NCBI GenBank assembly: GCA_943349555.1
Contig: CALQZK010000014.1
Span: forward strand, 1-17,050
Reading direction: 5' to 3'
Length of the DNA: 17,050 bases
Origin: Candidatus Nomurabacteria bacterium
Lineage (GTDB): Bacteria; Patescibacteriota; Minisyncoccia; Phycocordibacterales; PALSA-1337
Shown in pieces: positions 7,037 to 15,849 of the stretch (positions are counted from its first letter, which is position 1; every line of letters begins with the position of its first letter). Made by a program: the position numbers and the translations under genes. Under the pieces are notes generated by a model that ran no database searches, was not told the origin of the DNA, and saw nothing but the letters and a program-made list of their open reading frames with translations.

Positions 7037-7831
7037 ATGGCAACATGGTCATCTAGGAGAAAATTCATATACGGCGGTAGCATTATCGCTGTTATTTTGC
7101 TAATTATTTTCAGTGTTTTCTTTTCAATTTTCTACAAATCCCCAACATGCACCGATGGCATAAGAAACGGCGGAGAACAGGATGTGGATTGCGGAGGTAA
7201 ATGCATCAAGCTCTGCCAGAGCGCCTTCCTGCCGGCAAAAATAAAATGGGGAGGAGGGAAGTATGAAAAAATAGCTGACGGACTTTACAATGTTGCTTCA
7301 TACATTATCAATCCGAATACAGGAGGTGCGGCAGTAAGTGTGCCTTACAAATTCACCCTTTACGATGAAGCGGGAATTCTCATAACTGAAAAAAGGGGAG
7401 TAGTCACATTGCCCGCTCACCGCAACGCTTTGGCTTTCGAATCTGCCGTGAATGTGGGAAAGAGAAACTTATCGAAGGTCACTTTTGAATTTACTAAACA
7501 GCCGCAATGGTTCAAATCACATGATTCACTGAATGGCCTGTCTGTTCTGGATAAAAAATATGCAGAGGAAGGGAATGGCTCATATGAAGAAAGAGGCTCA
7601 TCTCTGGAAGTAACTTTAGAAAATAGAAATCTCTTGCCATACAATAATATCACTGTCTCGGCGGTATTATATGACAACCAAGATAATGCTATCGGCTTCT
7701 CACGCACAAAAATCGATTCCATAAATTCCCAAGAACCAGTATCAGCCTTCTTCACATGGCCTTCCAGTCGCCAGGGAAAGGTAACTTCGATAGAAATTTT
7801 TCCATCTTCTGAAGCTATTAGAGATCGCTGA
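7037..7831 (+). CDS. Membrane-anchored extracellular protein with a cysteine-rich motif
   Basis: The 264-residue protein has a short basic N-terminus (SSRRK), one membrane segment at about 11-33, and an outside domain. Just after the membrane comes CTDGIRNGGEQDVDCGGKC (38-56) plus C60: four cysteines in the pattern C-x-DG-x-x-N-x-x-E-x-x-VDCGG-x-C-x-x-x-C, found in many secreted bacterial and archaeal proteins and probably disulfide-linked. The rest is beta-rich with two similar strand patterns (YKFTLYDEAG, 114-123; VSAVLYDNQDN, about 206-216) and resembles immunoglobulin-like or BsuPI-like folds. No enzyme motif is seen. It starts 22 bases after 5S and ends 7 bases before rodA, so the two may form an operon. 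A role in the cell envelope is inferred from this context. Confidence 0.75.
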   Translation: MATWSSRRKFIYGGSIIAVILLIIFSVFFSIFYKSPTCTDGIRNGGEQDVDCGGKCIKLCQSAFLPAKIKWGGGKYEKIADGLYNVASYIINPNTGGAAVSVPYKFTLYDEAGILITEKRGVVTLPAHRNALAFESAVNVGKRNLSKVTFEFTKQPQWFKSHDSLNGLSVLDKKYAEEGNGSYEERGSSLEVTLENRNLLPYNNITVSAVLYDNQDNAIGFSRTKIDSINSQEPVSAFFTWPSSRQGKVTSIEIFPSSEAIRDR

Positions 7832-7838
7832 AATTAAT

Positions 7839-8966
7839 ATGAAAAATATCCTGAAAAAAGCCTTTGATATAGACTGGATTCTATTTTGCGCGACTTTACC
7901 ACTACTTGGGGCAGGACTAGTCACCATGAATTCCTTTACCGGAGACAGCCAATTCTTCATCCGTCAAATTATCTGGATTTTTATTTCCATCACTATTTTT
8001 TTTGGATTGAGTACTATAGACTTCCGCTTTCTACGAAAAACTTGGGTATCGGTGGCATTGTTCCTTGTATCGTGCGTTCTCCTCGGGGGACTTTTTGTAG
8101 TGGGAAAAGTATCTCACGGTGCAGTAAGTTGGTTTAACCTCGGTCTCTTCTCATTCCAACCGGCGGACATTATTAAGCTTGTGATTATCATCGTGCTGGC
8201 AAAATATTTCTCTAGAAGGCATATTGAAATAGCCAACATACGCCATATACTCGTCTCCGGCTTCTATGCCTGCGTGATTTTCTTCCTTGTCCTCATACAG
8301 CCGGACTTTGGCTCGGCAGTCATCATTTTCCTTATCTGGCTAGGTATGGTGCTAGTGTCAGGAATTTCCAAGAAGCATCTCCTGGGCATGGCTTTTATCG
8401 GACTCATCTTCTTTGTCAGCTTATGGGTTTTTGTCTTCAGAGATTATCAGAAGGATCGTATAAAAAGCTTCATTAATCCGATGACTGACATCCACGGTAC
8501 CGGCTACAATGCCTACCAGTCAAGTATAGCAGTAGGTTCAGGACAATTATGGGGAAAAGGCGTAGGATATGGCACGCAGTCTAGGCTGAAATTCCTGCCG
8601 GAATATCAAAGTGACTTCATCTTTTCGGCCTTCGCAGAGGAGTGGGGATTTGTCGGCGTTGTGCTGCTCTTCCTTATGTACGGTATCGTCATTTGGCGCA
8701 TTATACTCATAGCTTTACACGGAGCCACAAACCTGGAAATGCTCTTTGGTACAGGCATGGCCATTTTCCTCATTGTCCACTTTTTCATAAATGTCGGAAT
8801 GAATATGCAGCTATTGCCTGTGACGGGACAGACACTGCCGTTCTTGAGCTATGGTGGAAGTCATCTAGTGACGGAATTCGCCGGTTTAGGAATACTCATG
8901 GGCATGCGACGCAATGCCAGAGTGACGCATAAGGACTCTACCAAAGATGAATTTATCGGAGTTTAA
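7839..8966 (+). CDS. rodA: Peptidoglycan polymerase RodA (SEDS family)
   Basis: The 375-residue protein has about ten membrane segments and the SEDS signature motifs: WFNLGLFSFQPAD (98-110), QPDFGSAVI (154-162), GTGYNAYQSSIAVGSGQLWGKG in the 220-241 region, PEYQSDFIFSAFAEEWGF (254-271) and LPVTGQTLPFLSYGGSH near the end. D259 corresponds to the catalytic aspartate of SEDS glycosyltransferases, which polymerise lipid II into glycan strands with a class B penicillin-binding protein. The gene could be the division paralogue FtsW, but the PVTGQTLPFLSYGGS end and overall length fit RodA better. The usual FQPxE glutamate is D110. It starts 7 bases after the previous gene with no Shine-Dalgarno sequence. 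Its 3' end overlaps the convergent glycosyltransferase gene by four bases, with no terminator between. Confidence 0.92.
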   Translation: MKNILKKAFDIDWILFCATLPLLGAGLVTMNSFTGDSQFFIRQIIWIFISITIFFGLSTIDFRFLRKTWVSVALFLVSCVLLGGLFVVGKVSHGAVSWFNLGLFSFQPADIIKLVIIIVLAKYFSRRHIEIANIRHILVSGFYACVIFFLVLIQPDFGSAVIIFLIWLGMVLVSGISKKHLLGMAFIGLIFFVSLWVFVFRDYQKDRIKSFINPMTDIHGTGYNAYQSSIAVGSGQLWGKGVGYGTQSRLKFLPEYQSDFIFSAFAEEWGFVGVVLLFLMYGIVIWRIILIALHGATNLEMLFGTGMAIFLIVHFFINVGMNMQLLPVTGQTLPFLSYGGSHLVTEFAGLGILMGMRRNARVTHKDSTKDEFIGV

Positions 8967-10081
8967 TATAGTTTGAAAGTTGCGGTAAGCATATTTCCAA
9001 GATTAAAGTCACGTCTAACTTTTTCTTGAAGGTTTTGAGCATACTCTCTCTGGGTATTCTTATGATTGAGAAGGAATTCTAGGGCATAATAAATTTCATC
9101 ACTTTTCTTTGGCTGTATAAGAATGCCGGACTTCATATCTTCTACGATCTCCGGAACTCCACCTACTGTTGTAGCAATGACAGGAAGTCCCGCAACTCCT
9201 GCTTCCAGTAGGGCATAGGGAAGGGCTTCTTTGATTGAGGGTAGTATGAATATAGAAAAGGCTTTTAGATATTCTGCCGCTAGAGGAATTTGTCCTGCCA
9301 ATACGACATTATTCTGGAGATCCTTTTCTTTTATCATTGCTTCCAACTGACCTCGTTCTTCGCCTTCTCCGATGATGAAGAAGATAAAAGATGGCGAGTG
9401 AGAAGCGAGTTTCTGGAATGCCTCGAGGGCGTATCCCAGTCCTTTATTCGTATGGAGTTCGGCAATTGTGCCTATCAGTATCTTTTTTTCGAAAGGTAAT
9501 GAAGTCCTCTGTTGGAGGAGCTGGCGAGCACTGGATGTGGCAAAGAAAGTCGGAACAGATATGCCTGGGTGAATCAAATGAAGCTTGTCTGTAATATATG
9601 GAAAGTGTTTTGTTTCCCGCAATGCTCTCTCATAAAGGGTGATTACATCAGTCGAAAGAAGCATGGTAATCCAGGAGATAAGGGCAATCATAGCCTTTTG
9701 GTAAAGAGGGCGATTCTCATGGAAAGCAAAACCATGCACGGTATAGATTATTTTCTTGACCCCGAGCATTCTACCGGCGAGCGCACCCAACCCAGCGGCT
9801 TTCGGACTGTGGACATGGAGTATGTCCGGCTTTTCTTCTTTAATTATTTTAAATAATTTAATAAAAGAAGATATATCTTTGGCAATATCAATATCTCTCC
9901 ACATTTCCTGGACAGATCGTGTTGGAACATTCGCTTCTCGTAATTTGTCCCGAAGGACTCCTTCGCCACCAAGCACCACCATTACATCCTCACCATTATT
10001 CTTGGCATAGACTGCAAGGTCAAAGACATGACGCTGTGCTCCTCCCCAGTTCGACTTCGTGATGATGTATAGTATTTTCAC
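8963..10081 (-). CDS. Glycosyltransferase family 4 protein
   Basis: The 372-residue protein starts with GTG (complement of 10079-10081). It has the two-domain GT-B layout of GT4 enzymes: an N-terminal GGAQRHVFDLA motif (13-23) for acceptor-side binding, DILHVHSPKAAGLGALAGR (86-104), HGFAFHE (116-122), then the C-terminal nucleotide-sugar domain with GTIAELHTNKGL (204-215, K213), IGEGEERGQLE (237-247) and the EX7E motif KEALPYALLEAG (E285 and E293). It would transfer a sugar from a nucleotide donor with retention, on the cytoplasmic face. The substrate cannot be read from sequence. It is divergent to the sugar transferase gene by 46 bases, which suggests joint surface-glycan synthesis. Confidence 0.88.
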   Translation of the reverse strand: MKILYIITKSNWGGAQRHVFDLAVYAKNNGEDVMVVLGGEGVLRDKLREANVPTRSVQEMWRDIDIAKDISSFIKLFKIIKEEKPDILHVHSPKAAGLGALAGRMLGVKKIIYTVHGFAFHENRPLYQKAMIALISWITMLLSTDVITLYERALRETKHFPYITDKLHLIHPGISVPTFFATSSARQLLQQRTSLPFEKKILIGTIAELHTNKGLGYALEAFQKLASHSPSFIFFIIGEGEERGQLEAMIKEKDLQNNVVLAGQIPLAAEYLKAFSIFILPSIKEALPYALLEAGVAGLPVIATTVGGVPEIVEDMKSGILIQPKKSDEIYYALEFLLNHKNTQREYAQNLQEKVRRDFNLGNMLTATFKLY

Positions 10082-10127
10082 GCCTTTACAGTACCATTTT
10101 TAAGCCTTTTGTGGTAGTATCCCGCCT
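10082..10127. promoter_or_regulatory. Divergent promoter region with two -10 boxes
   Basis: On the forward strand TGG-TAGTAT (10112-10120) is an extended -10 box, seven bases before the ATG at 10128. On the reverse strand TGG-TACTGT (complement of 10088-10096) sits six bases before the GTG at 10081. Both genes therefore show the same leaderless-type layout from one 46-base gap. The reverse hexamer is a weaker match. Confidence 0.5.
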
Positions 10128-11477
10128 ATGGATATAGTCAGGAAAAAAGAGGCGTTAATGCTTTTCGTGGGTGATATCTTCATCCTTTTGCTGTCACTCT
10201 ACTTGGCTCTGACGCTTCGATACGGAGTTCTCCCCTCAAGCGAGCTTCTGCTTTGGCACCTTATTCCTTTCTCAATACTCTTCATTGTTTCTATTCTCAT
10301 CAGTTTCATCGCTGGTCTCTACGAGAAGCACACTCTCATATTAAAGAAAAGGCTCCCTGCTATTCTTACGAAAGTTCAGATAATCAATGCCGCTATCAGC
10401 ATCACTTTCTTTTATTTCATACCCTACTTTGTCATTACGCCGAAGATAACTCTTTTCATATACCTGATCATCTCCCTCATCATCATGGTGACATGGAGAA
10501 TGGCCGTAGCTCAGACTTTCGGCGCACGCAGGAGATACGCCTCTCTACTTATCGCCCAAGGAAGGGAAGCTCAAGATCTATATGAAGAGATAAATGACAA
10601 TCCAAGATACGGAACTTTTTTTGTAAAATGGATTGATACTTCTTCGCAAAGCATTAGTGGGCAGGAAATACGGAATATTATTACAGAAAATAAGATCAGT
10701 TTGGTGGTGGCGGACTTCAGCCATCAGAAGGTAGATGAAATGATGCCTTTCCTCTATGGTCTCATTTTCTCCAGCGTGCAATTTGCAGATGCGCAGAAAT
10801 TATATGAAGAAATTTTCAACCGGGTTTCACTTTCTTTTGTCAATGATGCTTGGTTTATTGAAAATGTTTCTTCCTTGCCGAAAAAGTCTTTTGATATTTT
10901 GAAACGATTGACAGATATAATTGTTTCGGCTGTGGCGGGTCTAACCTCTCTCATTTTTTATCCGTTTGTATATATAGCTATAAAATTGGATGACGCAGGA
11001 CCAGTCTTCATTGTTCAGGAAAGGATTGGTTGGAATAATAACATAATTAAAATAAAGAAATTTAGGACGATGACTATTAATGATCACGGGAAATATGAAA
11101 ATGATAATGCCCAAAAGAATAAAATAACAAGAGTGGGGAAATTTTTGAGAAAAAGTCGGATAGATGAATTACCCCAGCTCTGGAATGTCTTCTTCGGCGA
11201 TGTTTCCATCATCGGACCTCGACCAGAGCTGCCTAGTCTGGTCAAACATTACGAAGAGAATATTCCGTACTATAGCGTGCGCCATATCCTCAAACCAGGA
11301 CTATCCGGCTGGGCACAGATCTACCATGAGAATCATCCTCATCATAGTCAGGCCGTTACAGAGACACAGGAAAAGCTTTCCTATGATCTTTATTACATTA
11401 AAAATCGATCTTTCCTATTGGATATGAAGATTGCGCTCCAGACTTTTAAAACCCTGATCTCATTTGCAGGGCGGTAA
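10128..11477 (+). CDS. Polyprenyl-phosphate sugar-1-phosphate transferase (initiating glycosyltransferase)
   Basis: The 449-residue protein has four or so N-terminal membrane segments (about 10-30, 43-65, 85-103, 107-127), a middle cytoplasmic region (about 135-250) and a C-terminal bacterial sugar transferase domain (257-445). Motifs there are DDAGPVFIVQERIG (288-301), KFRTM (311-315), SRIDELPQLWNVFFGD (343-358) and IGPRPELP (362-369). D346-E347 matches the catalytic Asp-Glu pair of the PglC/WbaP superfamily, which moves a sugar phosphate from a nucleotide sugar to undecaprenyl phosphate to begin a surface polysaccharide or glycan. The middle domain lacks a clear nucleotide-binding glycine motif (IAQGREAQ). 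Paired with the divergent GT4 enzyme, it suggests a glycan pathway, though no other pathway genes are present. secD follows 22 bases on. Confidence 0.9.
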   Translation: MDIVRKKEALMLFVGDIFILLLSLYLALTLRYGVLPSSELLLWHLIPFSILFIVSILISFIAGLYEKHTLILKKRLPAILTKVQIINAAISITFFYFIPYFVITPKITLFIYLIISLIIMVTWRMAVAQTFGARRRYASLLIAQGREAQDLYEEINDNPRYGTFFVKWIDTSSQSISGQEIRNIITENKISLVVADFSHQKVDEMMPFLYGLIFSSVQFADAQKLYEEIFNRVSLSFVNDAWFIENVSSLPKKSFDILKRLTDIIVSAVAGLTSLIFYPFVYIAIKLDDAGPVFIVQERIGWNNNIIKIKKFRTMTINDHGKYENDNAQKNKITRVGKFLRKSRIDELPQLWNVFFGDVSIIGPRPELPSLVKHYEENIPYYSVRHILKPGLSGWAQIYHENHPHHSQAVTETQEKLSYDLYYIKNRSFLLDMKIALQTFKTLISFAGR

Positions 11478-11485
11478 TATTTATA

Positions 11486-11491
11486 TATAAT
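11486..11491 (+). promoter_or_regulatory. -10 box before secD
   Basis: TATAAT at 11486-11491 stands eight bases before the ATG at 11500, in the 22-base gap after the sugar transferase gene. AAGAAG lies between box and start but is a poor Shine-Dalgarno sequence and too close to the ATG. It probably drives secD-secF. Confidence 0.55.
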
Positions 11492-11499
11492 AAGAAGCT

Positions 11500-12840
11500 A
11501 TGATACTAAAAACACGCATTATTGCCGTATTCCTGCTTATCTTGGCCTTTATCATCGGTTATTACGATTATGCTAGCAAGCCTTTCAAGCTAGGCTTGGA
11601 CCTGAACGGAGGTACTCACTTGGTCTATAAAGCTGATGTTTCAAAAATTCTTCCTGGTGAAGTTGATGATTCGATGAATGCTCTCCGAGATGTCATAGAG
11701 CGTAGGGTAAATGTCTTCGGCGTCTCTGAACCGATTGTCCTCATCGAGAGAGGGGGCTTCTTGGACTCCAAAGAAGTGCAGGAAAAGCTCATAGTGGAAC
11801 TTCCCGGCGTGACGAATGTGGAGGAGGCAGTGAAGAATATCGGACAGACTCCATTTCTGGATTTCCGGATTTTGACCGTCGCTGATCAAAAGGCAATTGA
11901 GGATCTGAAATTGGAAGGAGAAGCACAGCTAACAGAGATAAATAAGCGCCTCAAGGATACCGGCTTAACAGGAAGGATGCTCGATAAAGCCCAATTGGTT
12001 TTTGATCCTAACACGAACCAACCTATTGTTTCTCTGAATTTCACCAGCGAAGGAAGGATTTTTTTTGCAGATATTACAAAGAAAAACATCGGCAATGTTA
12101 TAGGAATTTTCCTCGATGGTAATCCTATATCTATGCCGGTAGTCAGAGATGAAATACGTGATGGTAAAGCCCAAATTTCCGGATCATTTGATGTGAAGAG
12201 TGCGCAGGAACTGGTCAGGAACTTGAACTACGGAGCCTTGCCAGTCCCTATTGAACTTATTTCCACCCAGACAATAGGTGCCTCTCTAGGTCAGTCTGCT
12301 GTGCAGGGAGGAGTTCGTGCCGGAATCACAGCCTTTATTATCATCGCCATATTTCTTCTGATCTGGTATCGCTTGCCTGGCATTGTGGCTATTGTCTCCC
12401 TAGGAGTTTACACAGTGATTATGTTGGCATTATTCAAGCTTATTCCAGTGACCTTGACAGCGGCAGGTATCGCCGGATTCATATTATCAATAGGAATGGC
12501 CGTAGATGCAAATATTCTCATCTTCGAAAGAATGAAGGAGGAGTTGGCGAGGGGAAGGGGAATCTGGGATGCCATGCATGAAGGCTTCGCAAGAGCCTGG
12601 CTTTCCATCCGTGATTCCAATACTTCAAGCATTATCACCGGGCTCATTCTCTATTATTTCGGCAGTACTTCTGTCGTGACGGGCTTCGCCCTTGTATTTC
12701 TGATGGGAGTGGTTGTCAGCATGTTCACTGCTATTACCGCTTCAAGATTGTTCTTATATGCGCTTGCTCCGAAGGGTTCGACAAAGTTCTCCAGATTCTT
12801 GGTCGGCAACGGTTTTACAAAACTAACTCAAATCAAATAA
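11500..12840 (+). CDS. secD: Protein translocase subunit SecD
   Basis: SecD works with SecF in the inner membrane to pull exported proteins through SecYEG using the proton gradient. The 446-residue protein has an N-terminal membrane segment (5-22), the family motif GLDLNGGTHLVY (32-43), a periplasmic P1 region (about 45-255) and five membrane segments in the C-terminal half (about 272-425). The motif IGMAVDANILIFERMKEE (331-348) contains D336, matching the conserved TM4 aspartate needed for proton use. It is shorter than E. coli SecD (615 residues), as in many bacteria with a compact P1 head. secF starts one base after its stop, so the two are co-transcribed and probably translationally coupled. 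Confidence 0.96.
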   Translation: MILKTRIIAVFLLILAFIIGYYDYASKPFKLGLDLNGGTHLVYKADVSKILPGEVDDSMNALRDVIERRVNVFGVSEPIVLIERGGFLDSKEVQEKLIVELPGVTNVEEAVKNIGQTPFLDFRILTVADQKAIEDLKLEGEAQLTEINKRLKDTGLTGRMLDKAQLVFDPNTNQPIVSLNFTSEGRIFFADITKKNIGNVIGIFLDGNPISMPVVRDEIRDGKAQISGSFDVKSAQELVRNLNYGALPVPIELISTQTIGASLGQSAVQGGVRAGITAFIIIAIFLLIWYRLPGIVAIVSLGVYTVIMLALFKLIPVTLTAAGIAGFILSIGMAVDANILIFERMKEELARGRGIWDAMHEGFARAWLSIRDSNTSSIITGLILYYFGSTSVVTGFALVFLMGVVVSMFTAITASRLFLYALAPKGSTKFSRFLVGNGFTKLTQIK

Positions 12841-12841
12841 T

Positions 12842-13735
12842 ATGTTCGTCGTAAAATACAGAAAATTCTTTTATATCTTCTCCACCCTTATCATCTTGGC
12901 TTCTCTCAGTGCTGTGGCTGTATGGGGCTTGAATATGGGCATAGACTTCAAGGGAGGGTCTATTATTGAAATTGAATATCCAGCTGGCCGTCCGGACCAA
13001 AATGAACTTGCCAAATCTTTGACACCTCTGAATCTCGATGCTTCTATTAGAGCCACTGGAGAGCATGCTTATCTTATCCGTATGAAGGATATTGACCAAG
13101 CAGAGAAATCGTCTTTACTATCTGTTCTGTCGAATTTCGGCAATACCACAGAGAAACGATTCGACTCTATAGGTCCAGTCCTAGGTAGTGAAGCTTTGCG
13201 AAAGGCTCTGTTCTCAATTGTCCTAGTCATCCTCGCAATCGTCCTATTTATCTCATACGCTTTCCGCAAAGTCTCAGAACCTATCTCCTCATGGAAATAT
13301 GGAATCGTGGCTATCATTGCTCTAATACACGATGTTATTATTCCAGTAGGAGTCTTCTCTGTCCTCGGACACTTTGCAGGATACGAAATTGATACCCTCT
13401 TTATCACCGCTCTGCTCGTAGTGCTAGGATTCTCTGTGCATGACACTATCGTCGTCTTTGATCGGGTGCGTGAAAATCTCAAGGAACTTTCGATCAAAAA
13501 GCCTTTCGATCTTATTGTCGGTGAGAGCATCGGTCAGACATTTACTAGGTCCATCAACACCTCTCTTACCACTTTGCTGGCTCTTGTAGTGCTCTACTTT
13601 GTTGGCGGGTCGGCTACTGAACATTTTTCCCTAGCTTTGATCATAGGTATCGTCGCTGGAACTTACTCTTCAGTATTCATCGGATCTCCACTGCTCGTGA
13701 CAATATGGAAATGGCAGGGGAAGAAGGGGAAATAA
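12842..13735 (+). CDS. secF: Protein translocase subunit SecF
   Basis: SecF is the partner of SecD. The 297-residue protein has a first membrane segment (11-30), the motif MGIDFKGGSIIEIEYP (32-47), a small periplasmic domain, PVLGSEALRKAL (112-123) at the start of the second segment, and five further membrane segments. LGFSVHDTIVVFDRVREN (195-212) includes D201, matching the conserved TM4 aspartate of E. coli SecF (D213). The length matches the family. The ATG is one base after the secD stop and has no Shine-Dalgarno sequence, consistent with coupling. The 16S promoter begins nine bases after its TAA, leaving no room for a separate terminator. Confidence 0.96.
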   Translation: MFVVKYRKFFYIFSTLIILASLSAVAVWGLNMGIDFKGGSIIEIEYPAGRPDQNELAKSLTPLNLDASIRATGEHAYLIRMKDIDQAEKSSLLSVLSNFGNTTEKRFDSIGPVLGSEALRKALFSIVLVILAIVLFISYAFRKVSEPISSWKYGIVAIIALIHDVIIPVGVFSVLGHFAGYEIDTLFITALLVVLGFSVHDTIVVFDRVRENLKELSIKKPFDLIVGESIGQTFTRSINTSLTTLLALVVLYFVGGSATEHFSLALIIGIVAGTYSSVFIGSPLLVTIWKWQGKKGK

Positions 13736-13743
13736 CAAATCGC

Positions 13744-13771
13744 TTGACTTTAATCCTGACTCAAGTAGAAT
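13744..13771 (+). promoter_or_regulatory. 16S rRNA promoter
   Basis: TTGACT (13744-13749) and TAGAAT (13766-13771) are 16 bases apart, the same spacing as at the 23S promoter. A second TTGACA stands at 13811-13816, but the only candidate -10 box (TTATGC, 13835-13840) is weak, so a tandem promoter is uncertain. Confidence 0.65.
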
Positions 13772-14008
13772 ACTATCCACGCCTTGAAAAAGGCGATTTC
13801 AGATAGCTTTTTGACAATTTGTAAGTTAAATAAGTTATGCAAAATTAGAACGTATTGTCACAAGATTATACGTGCAAGTCTAATGTTTATTTTAATTGAT
13901 TTCTACGAGCGGGAAAGGACTCTGTGCATCTAAAAAGAATTCAAAGTAAAAAACTGTTAAATTTCTGTAAATTCAGGGATTTCTGTCTTCTATTTTGTTC
14001 CGTTCATT
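13772..14008 (+). promoter_or_regulatory. 16S leader region
   Basis: This AT-rich leader begins with a short hairpin, GCCTT-GAAA-AAGGC (13781-13794), not followed by a clear T-run. The rest (13800-14008) holds no gene and no strong local hairpin. It should include the 5' arm of the 16S processing stem, but the 3' arm lies beyond the window, so this cannot be checked. Confidence 0.5.
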
Positions 14009-14774
14009 TTAGTTAAGAGTTTGATCCTAGCTCAGGATGAACGCTGGCGGCGTGGATAAGGCATGCAAGTCAAACGGGTATTGTAGCAATACAGTATCAG
14101 TGGCAGACGAGGTAGTAATAAACAGGTATCAACCCTTTAGTCAGGAATACCTCATCGAAAGATGAGTTAATACTTGATGGTCCGGCACTCTTTTATTGGG
14201 GTGCCCGGTAAAGATTTATCGCTAAAGGATGAGCCTGTTCAGTATCAGCTAGTTGGTAGGGTAATGGCCTACCAAGGCTTAGACGCTTAGGGGACCTGAG
14301 AGGGTGACCCCCACCGATGGAACTGAGAAACGGTCCATACACCTACGGGTGGCTGCAGCCGAGAATATTCGACAATGGGCGAAAGCCTGATCGAGCGACG
14401 CCGCGTGGTTGATGAAGTCCTTCGGGACGTAAAAACCTTTTGCCAGGGAGAAAGTTTATTGATAGTACTTGGCGAATAAGAGGTTGCTAAACTCGTGCCA
14501 GCAGCAGCGGTAATACGAGTGCCTCAAGCGTTATCCGGAATCATTGGGCGTAAAGGTTGTGTAGGTGGTTGTGTTAGTCTCTTGTTAAATTCTTCGGCTT
14601 AACCGGGGGCATGCAAGGGAAACGGCACGACTAGAGGATGCGAGGGGTCTGCGGAACTCATAGTGTAGCGGTGAAATGCGTTGATATTATGGGGAACACC
14701 AAAAGCGAAGGCAGCAGACTGGAGCACTCCTGACACTGAAACAAGAAAGCGTGGGTCGCGAATGGGATTAGATA

Positions 14775-15849
14775 ATCCTGTCACCGCATTATAATAGTGA
14801 CGAAGGTGTCCCCCTCAAGAGTAATTTTGAGGTGAGCATCCAGCTATATCGGGGAAACTCTCTGACATCAAGCGTTTTACTGGCGCGTCAGAGACAATCC
14901 CGAGGGAAGTTATCTATAAGATAACCCCGTAGAGACTATGAAGTTGAGCAAGATAGTTGGCTGATTTTCTGTCATAATGTAAATATTAAAAATATATGCA
15001 AGATGATTCAAAATATGTGCCATTGTCGGATCAGACGCGAGCTATTATTCTAGGATCAATTCTTGGAGATGGTTCGCTCAAAATCCAAACTAAGTATGCG
15101 AATGCGAATTTACAAATTCGCCATTCGGAAATACAAAAAGAATATCTCTTATGGAAAGCAGAAATGCTTAAAGAGATTGCAGGAGAAAAAGCTGTGAATA
15201 TACAGAAGGCCGATGGATACAGTACAAATCAGAAGTGGAGATTCTCTAGCAAGAGGACTTCAGCACTGACTGAATTACATCACCTTACATATAGTCACAA
15301 CAAGTTACGTATCAGACGGACTTGGTTAAATCAAATGACACCTTTATCACTCGCCGTATGGTGGTGTGATGACGGTTCACTTATTAGCTATGGAGGCAGA
15401 AAAGGGGTATTTTGTACAGATGGCTTCGATGAAGCATCCGTCAATATCCTCGCTCGCTATCTAGAAGTCGTCTGGAATATTCATACGGTTGTAGCTCCAG
15501 TGGGGCGCAGTCGAGATGGAAAGCAAGAGCAGTATTGGAGAATATGGATCAGATCACACGAAGAACTTAAAAAATTCCTCCGTATAATCCTTCCTTATAT
15601 TCCAGTTCAAAGCATGCTTCGCAAGACGATTTTTCTCTACAAAGATTCTCAACTTCAACAACGCTGGATATCTGAAGTCGTTCAATTAAGCCATTTTTCA
15701 GAATCTGTCGTCATGGCAGAATATGAAAAGAAAAAGGCGAAATGGAATAGCTACAGATAAAGATATAGTCCGGACTCTATGGCGACATAGAGAATGGAGC
15801 AGAAATGTCTTCATCGATTTTATGAAAATAAAATTTGTAACAAATTCAA
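14775..15849 (+). mobile_element. Group I intron in the 790 loop of 16S with LAGLIDADG endonuclease in P8
   Basis: Removing about 1,075 bases joins GGGATTAGATA to CCCCAGTAGTCC, which restores the helix TGGG/CCCA around the 790 loop. One base of ambiguity remains (cut after T14773 or A14774). Core: P2 CCTCAA (14813-14818) with TTGAGG (14827-14832); P3 CCAGCTAT (14840-14847) with ATAGTTGG (14953-14960), a perfect 8 bp; P4 from CGGGG and TCCCG; P5 CTCTGAC/GTCAGAG; R GTAGAGACTA (14929-14938); S AAGATATAGTCC (15760-15771). The endonuclease gene lies between P3' and S, in P8. Neither boundary option gives the usual terminal G, and no clear splice-site guide was found. The group I core itself is clear. 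Confidence 0.85.
14996..15760 (+). CDS. LAGLIDADG homing endonuclease (two-motif) of the 16S 790-loop intron
   Basis: The 254-residue protein has motifs IILGSILGDGS (17-27, D25) and LAVWWCDDGS (119-128, D125/D126), typical of two-motif LAGLIDADG_2 enzymes that act as monomers. QKEYLLWKAEMLKEI (48-62) and MTPLSLAVW (114-122) closely parallel the U2500 intron enzyme, so the two share an origin. Its expected target is the uninterrupted 790-loop sequence of 16S genes. The ATG at 14996 follows an extended -10-like TGT-CATAAT (14970-14978) by 17 bases, with no Shine-Dalgarno sequence. The TAA (15758-15760) touches the S element, so the gene fills P8 completely. The frame is intact. The C-terminal 60 residues (after about 195) are basic and helical, possibly for extra DNA contact. 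Confidence 0.92.
   Translation: MQDDSKYVPLSDQTRAIILGSILGDGSLKIQTKYANANLQIRHSEIQKEYLLWKAEMLKEIAGEKAVNIQKADGYSTNQKWRFSSKRTSALTELHHLTYSHNKLRIRRTWLNQMTPLSLAVWWCDDGSLISYGGRKGVFCTDGFDEASVNILARYLEVVWNIHTVVAPVGRSRDGKQEQYWRIWIRSHEELKKFLRIILPYIPVQSMLRKTIFLYKDSQLQQRWISEVVQLSHFSESVVMAEYEKKKAKWNSYR

Noticed and set aside
9290..10010. Forward-strand frames of 67-114 codons opposite the GT4 gene
   Set aside because: They are antisense shadows of a gene with clear GT4 motifs and have no recognisable domains.
13781..13810. GCCTT-GAAA-AAGGC as a secF terminator
   Set aside because: No T-run follows directly, and it lies downstream of the 16S promoter, where a terminator would stop 16S transcription.
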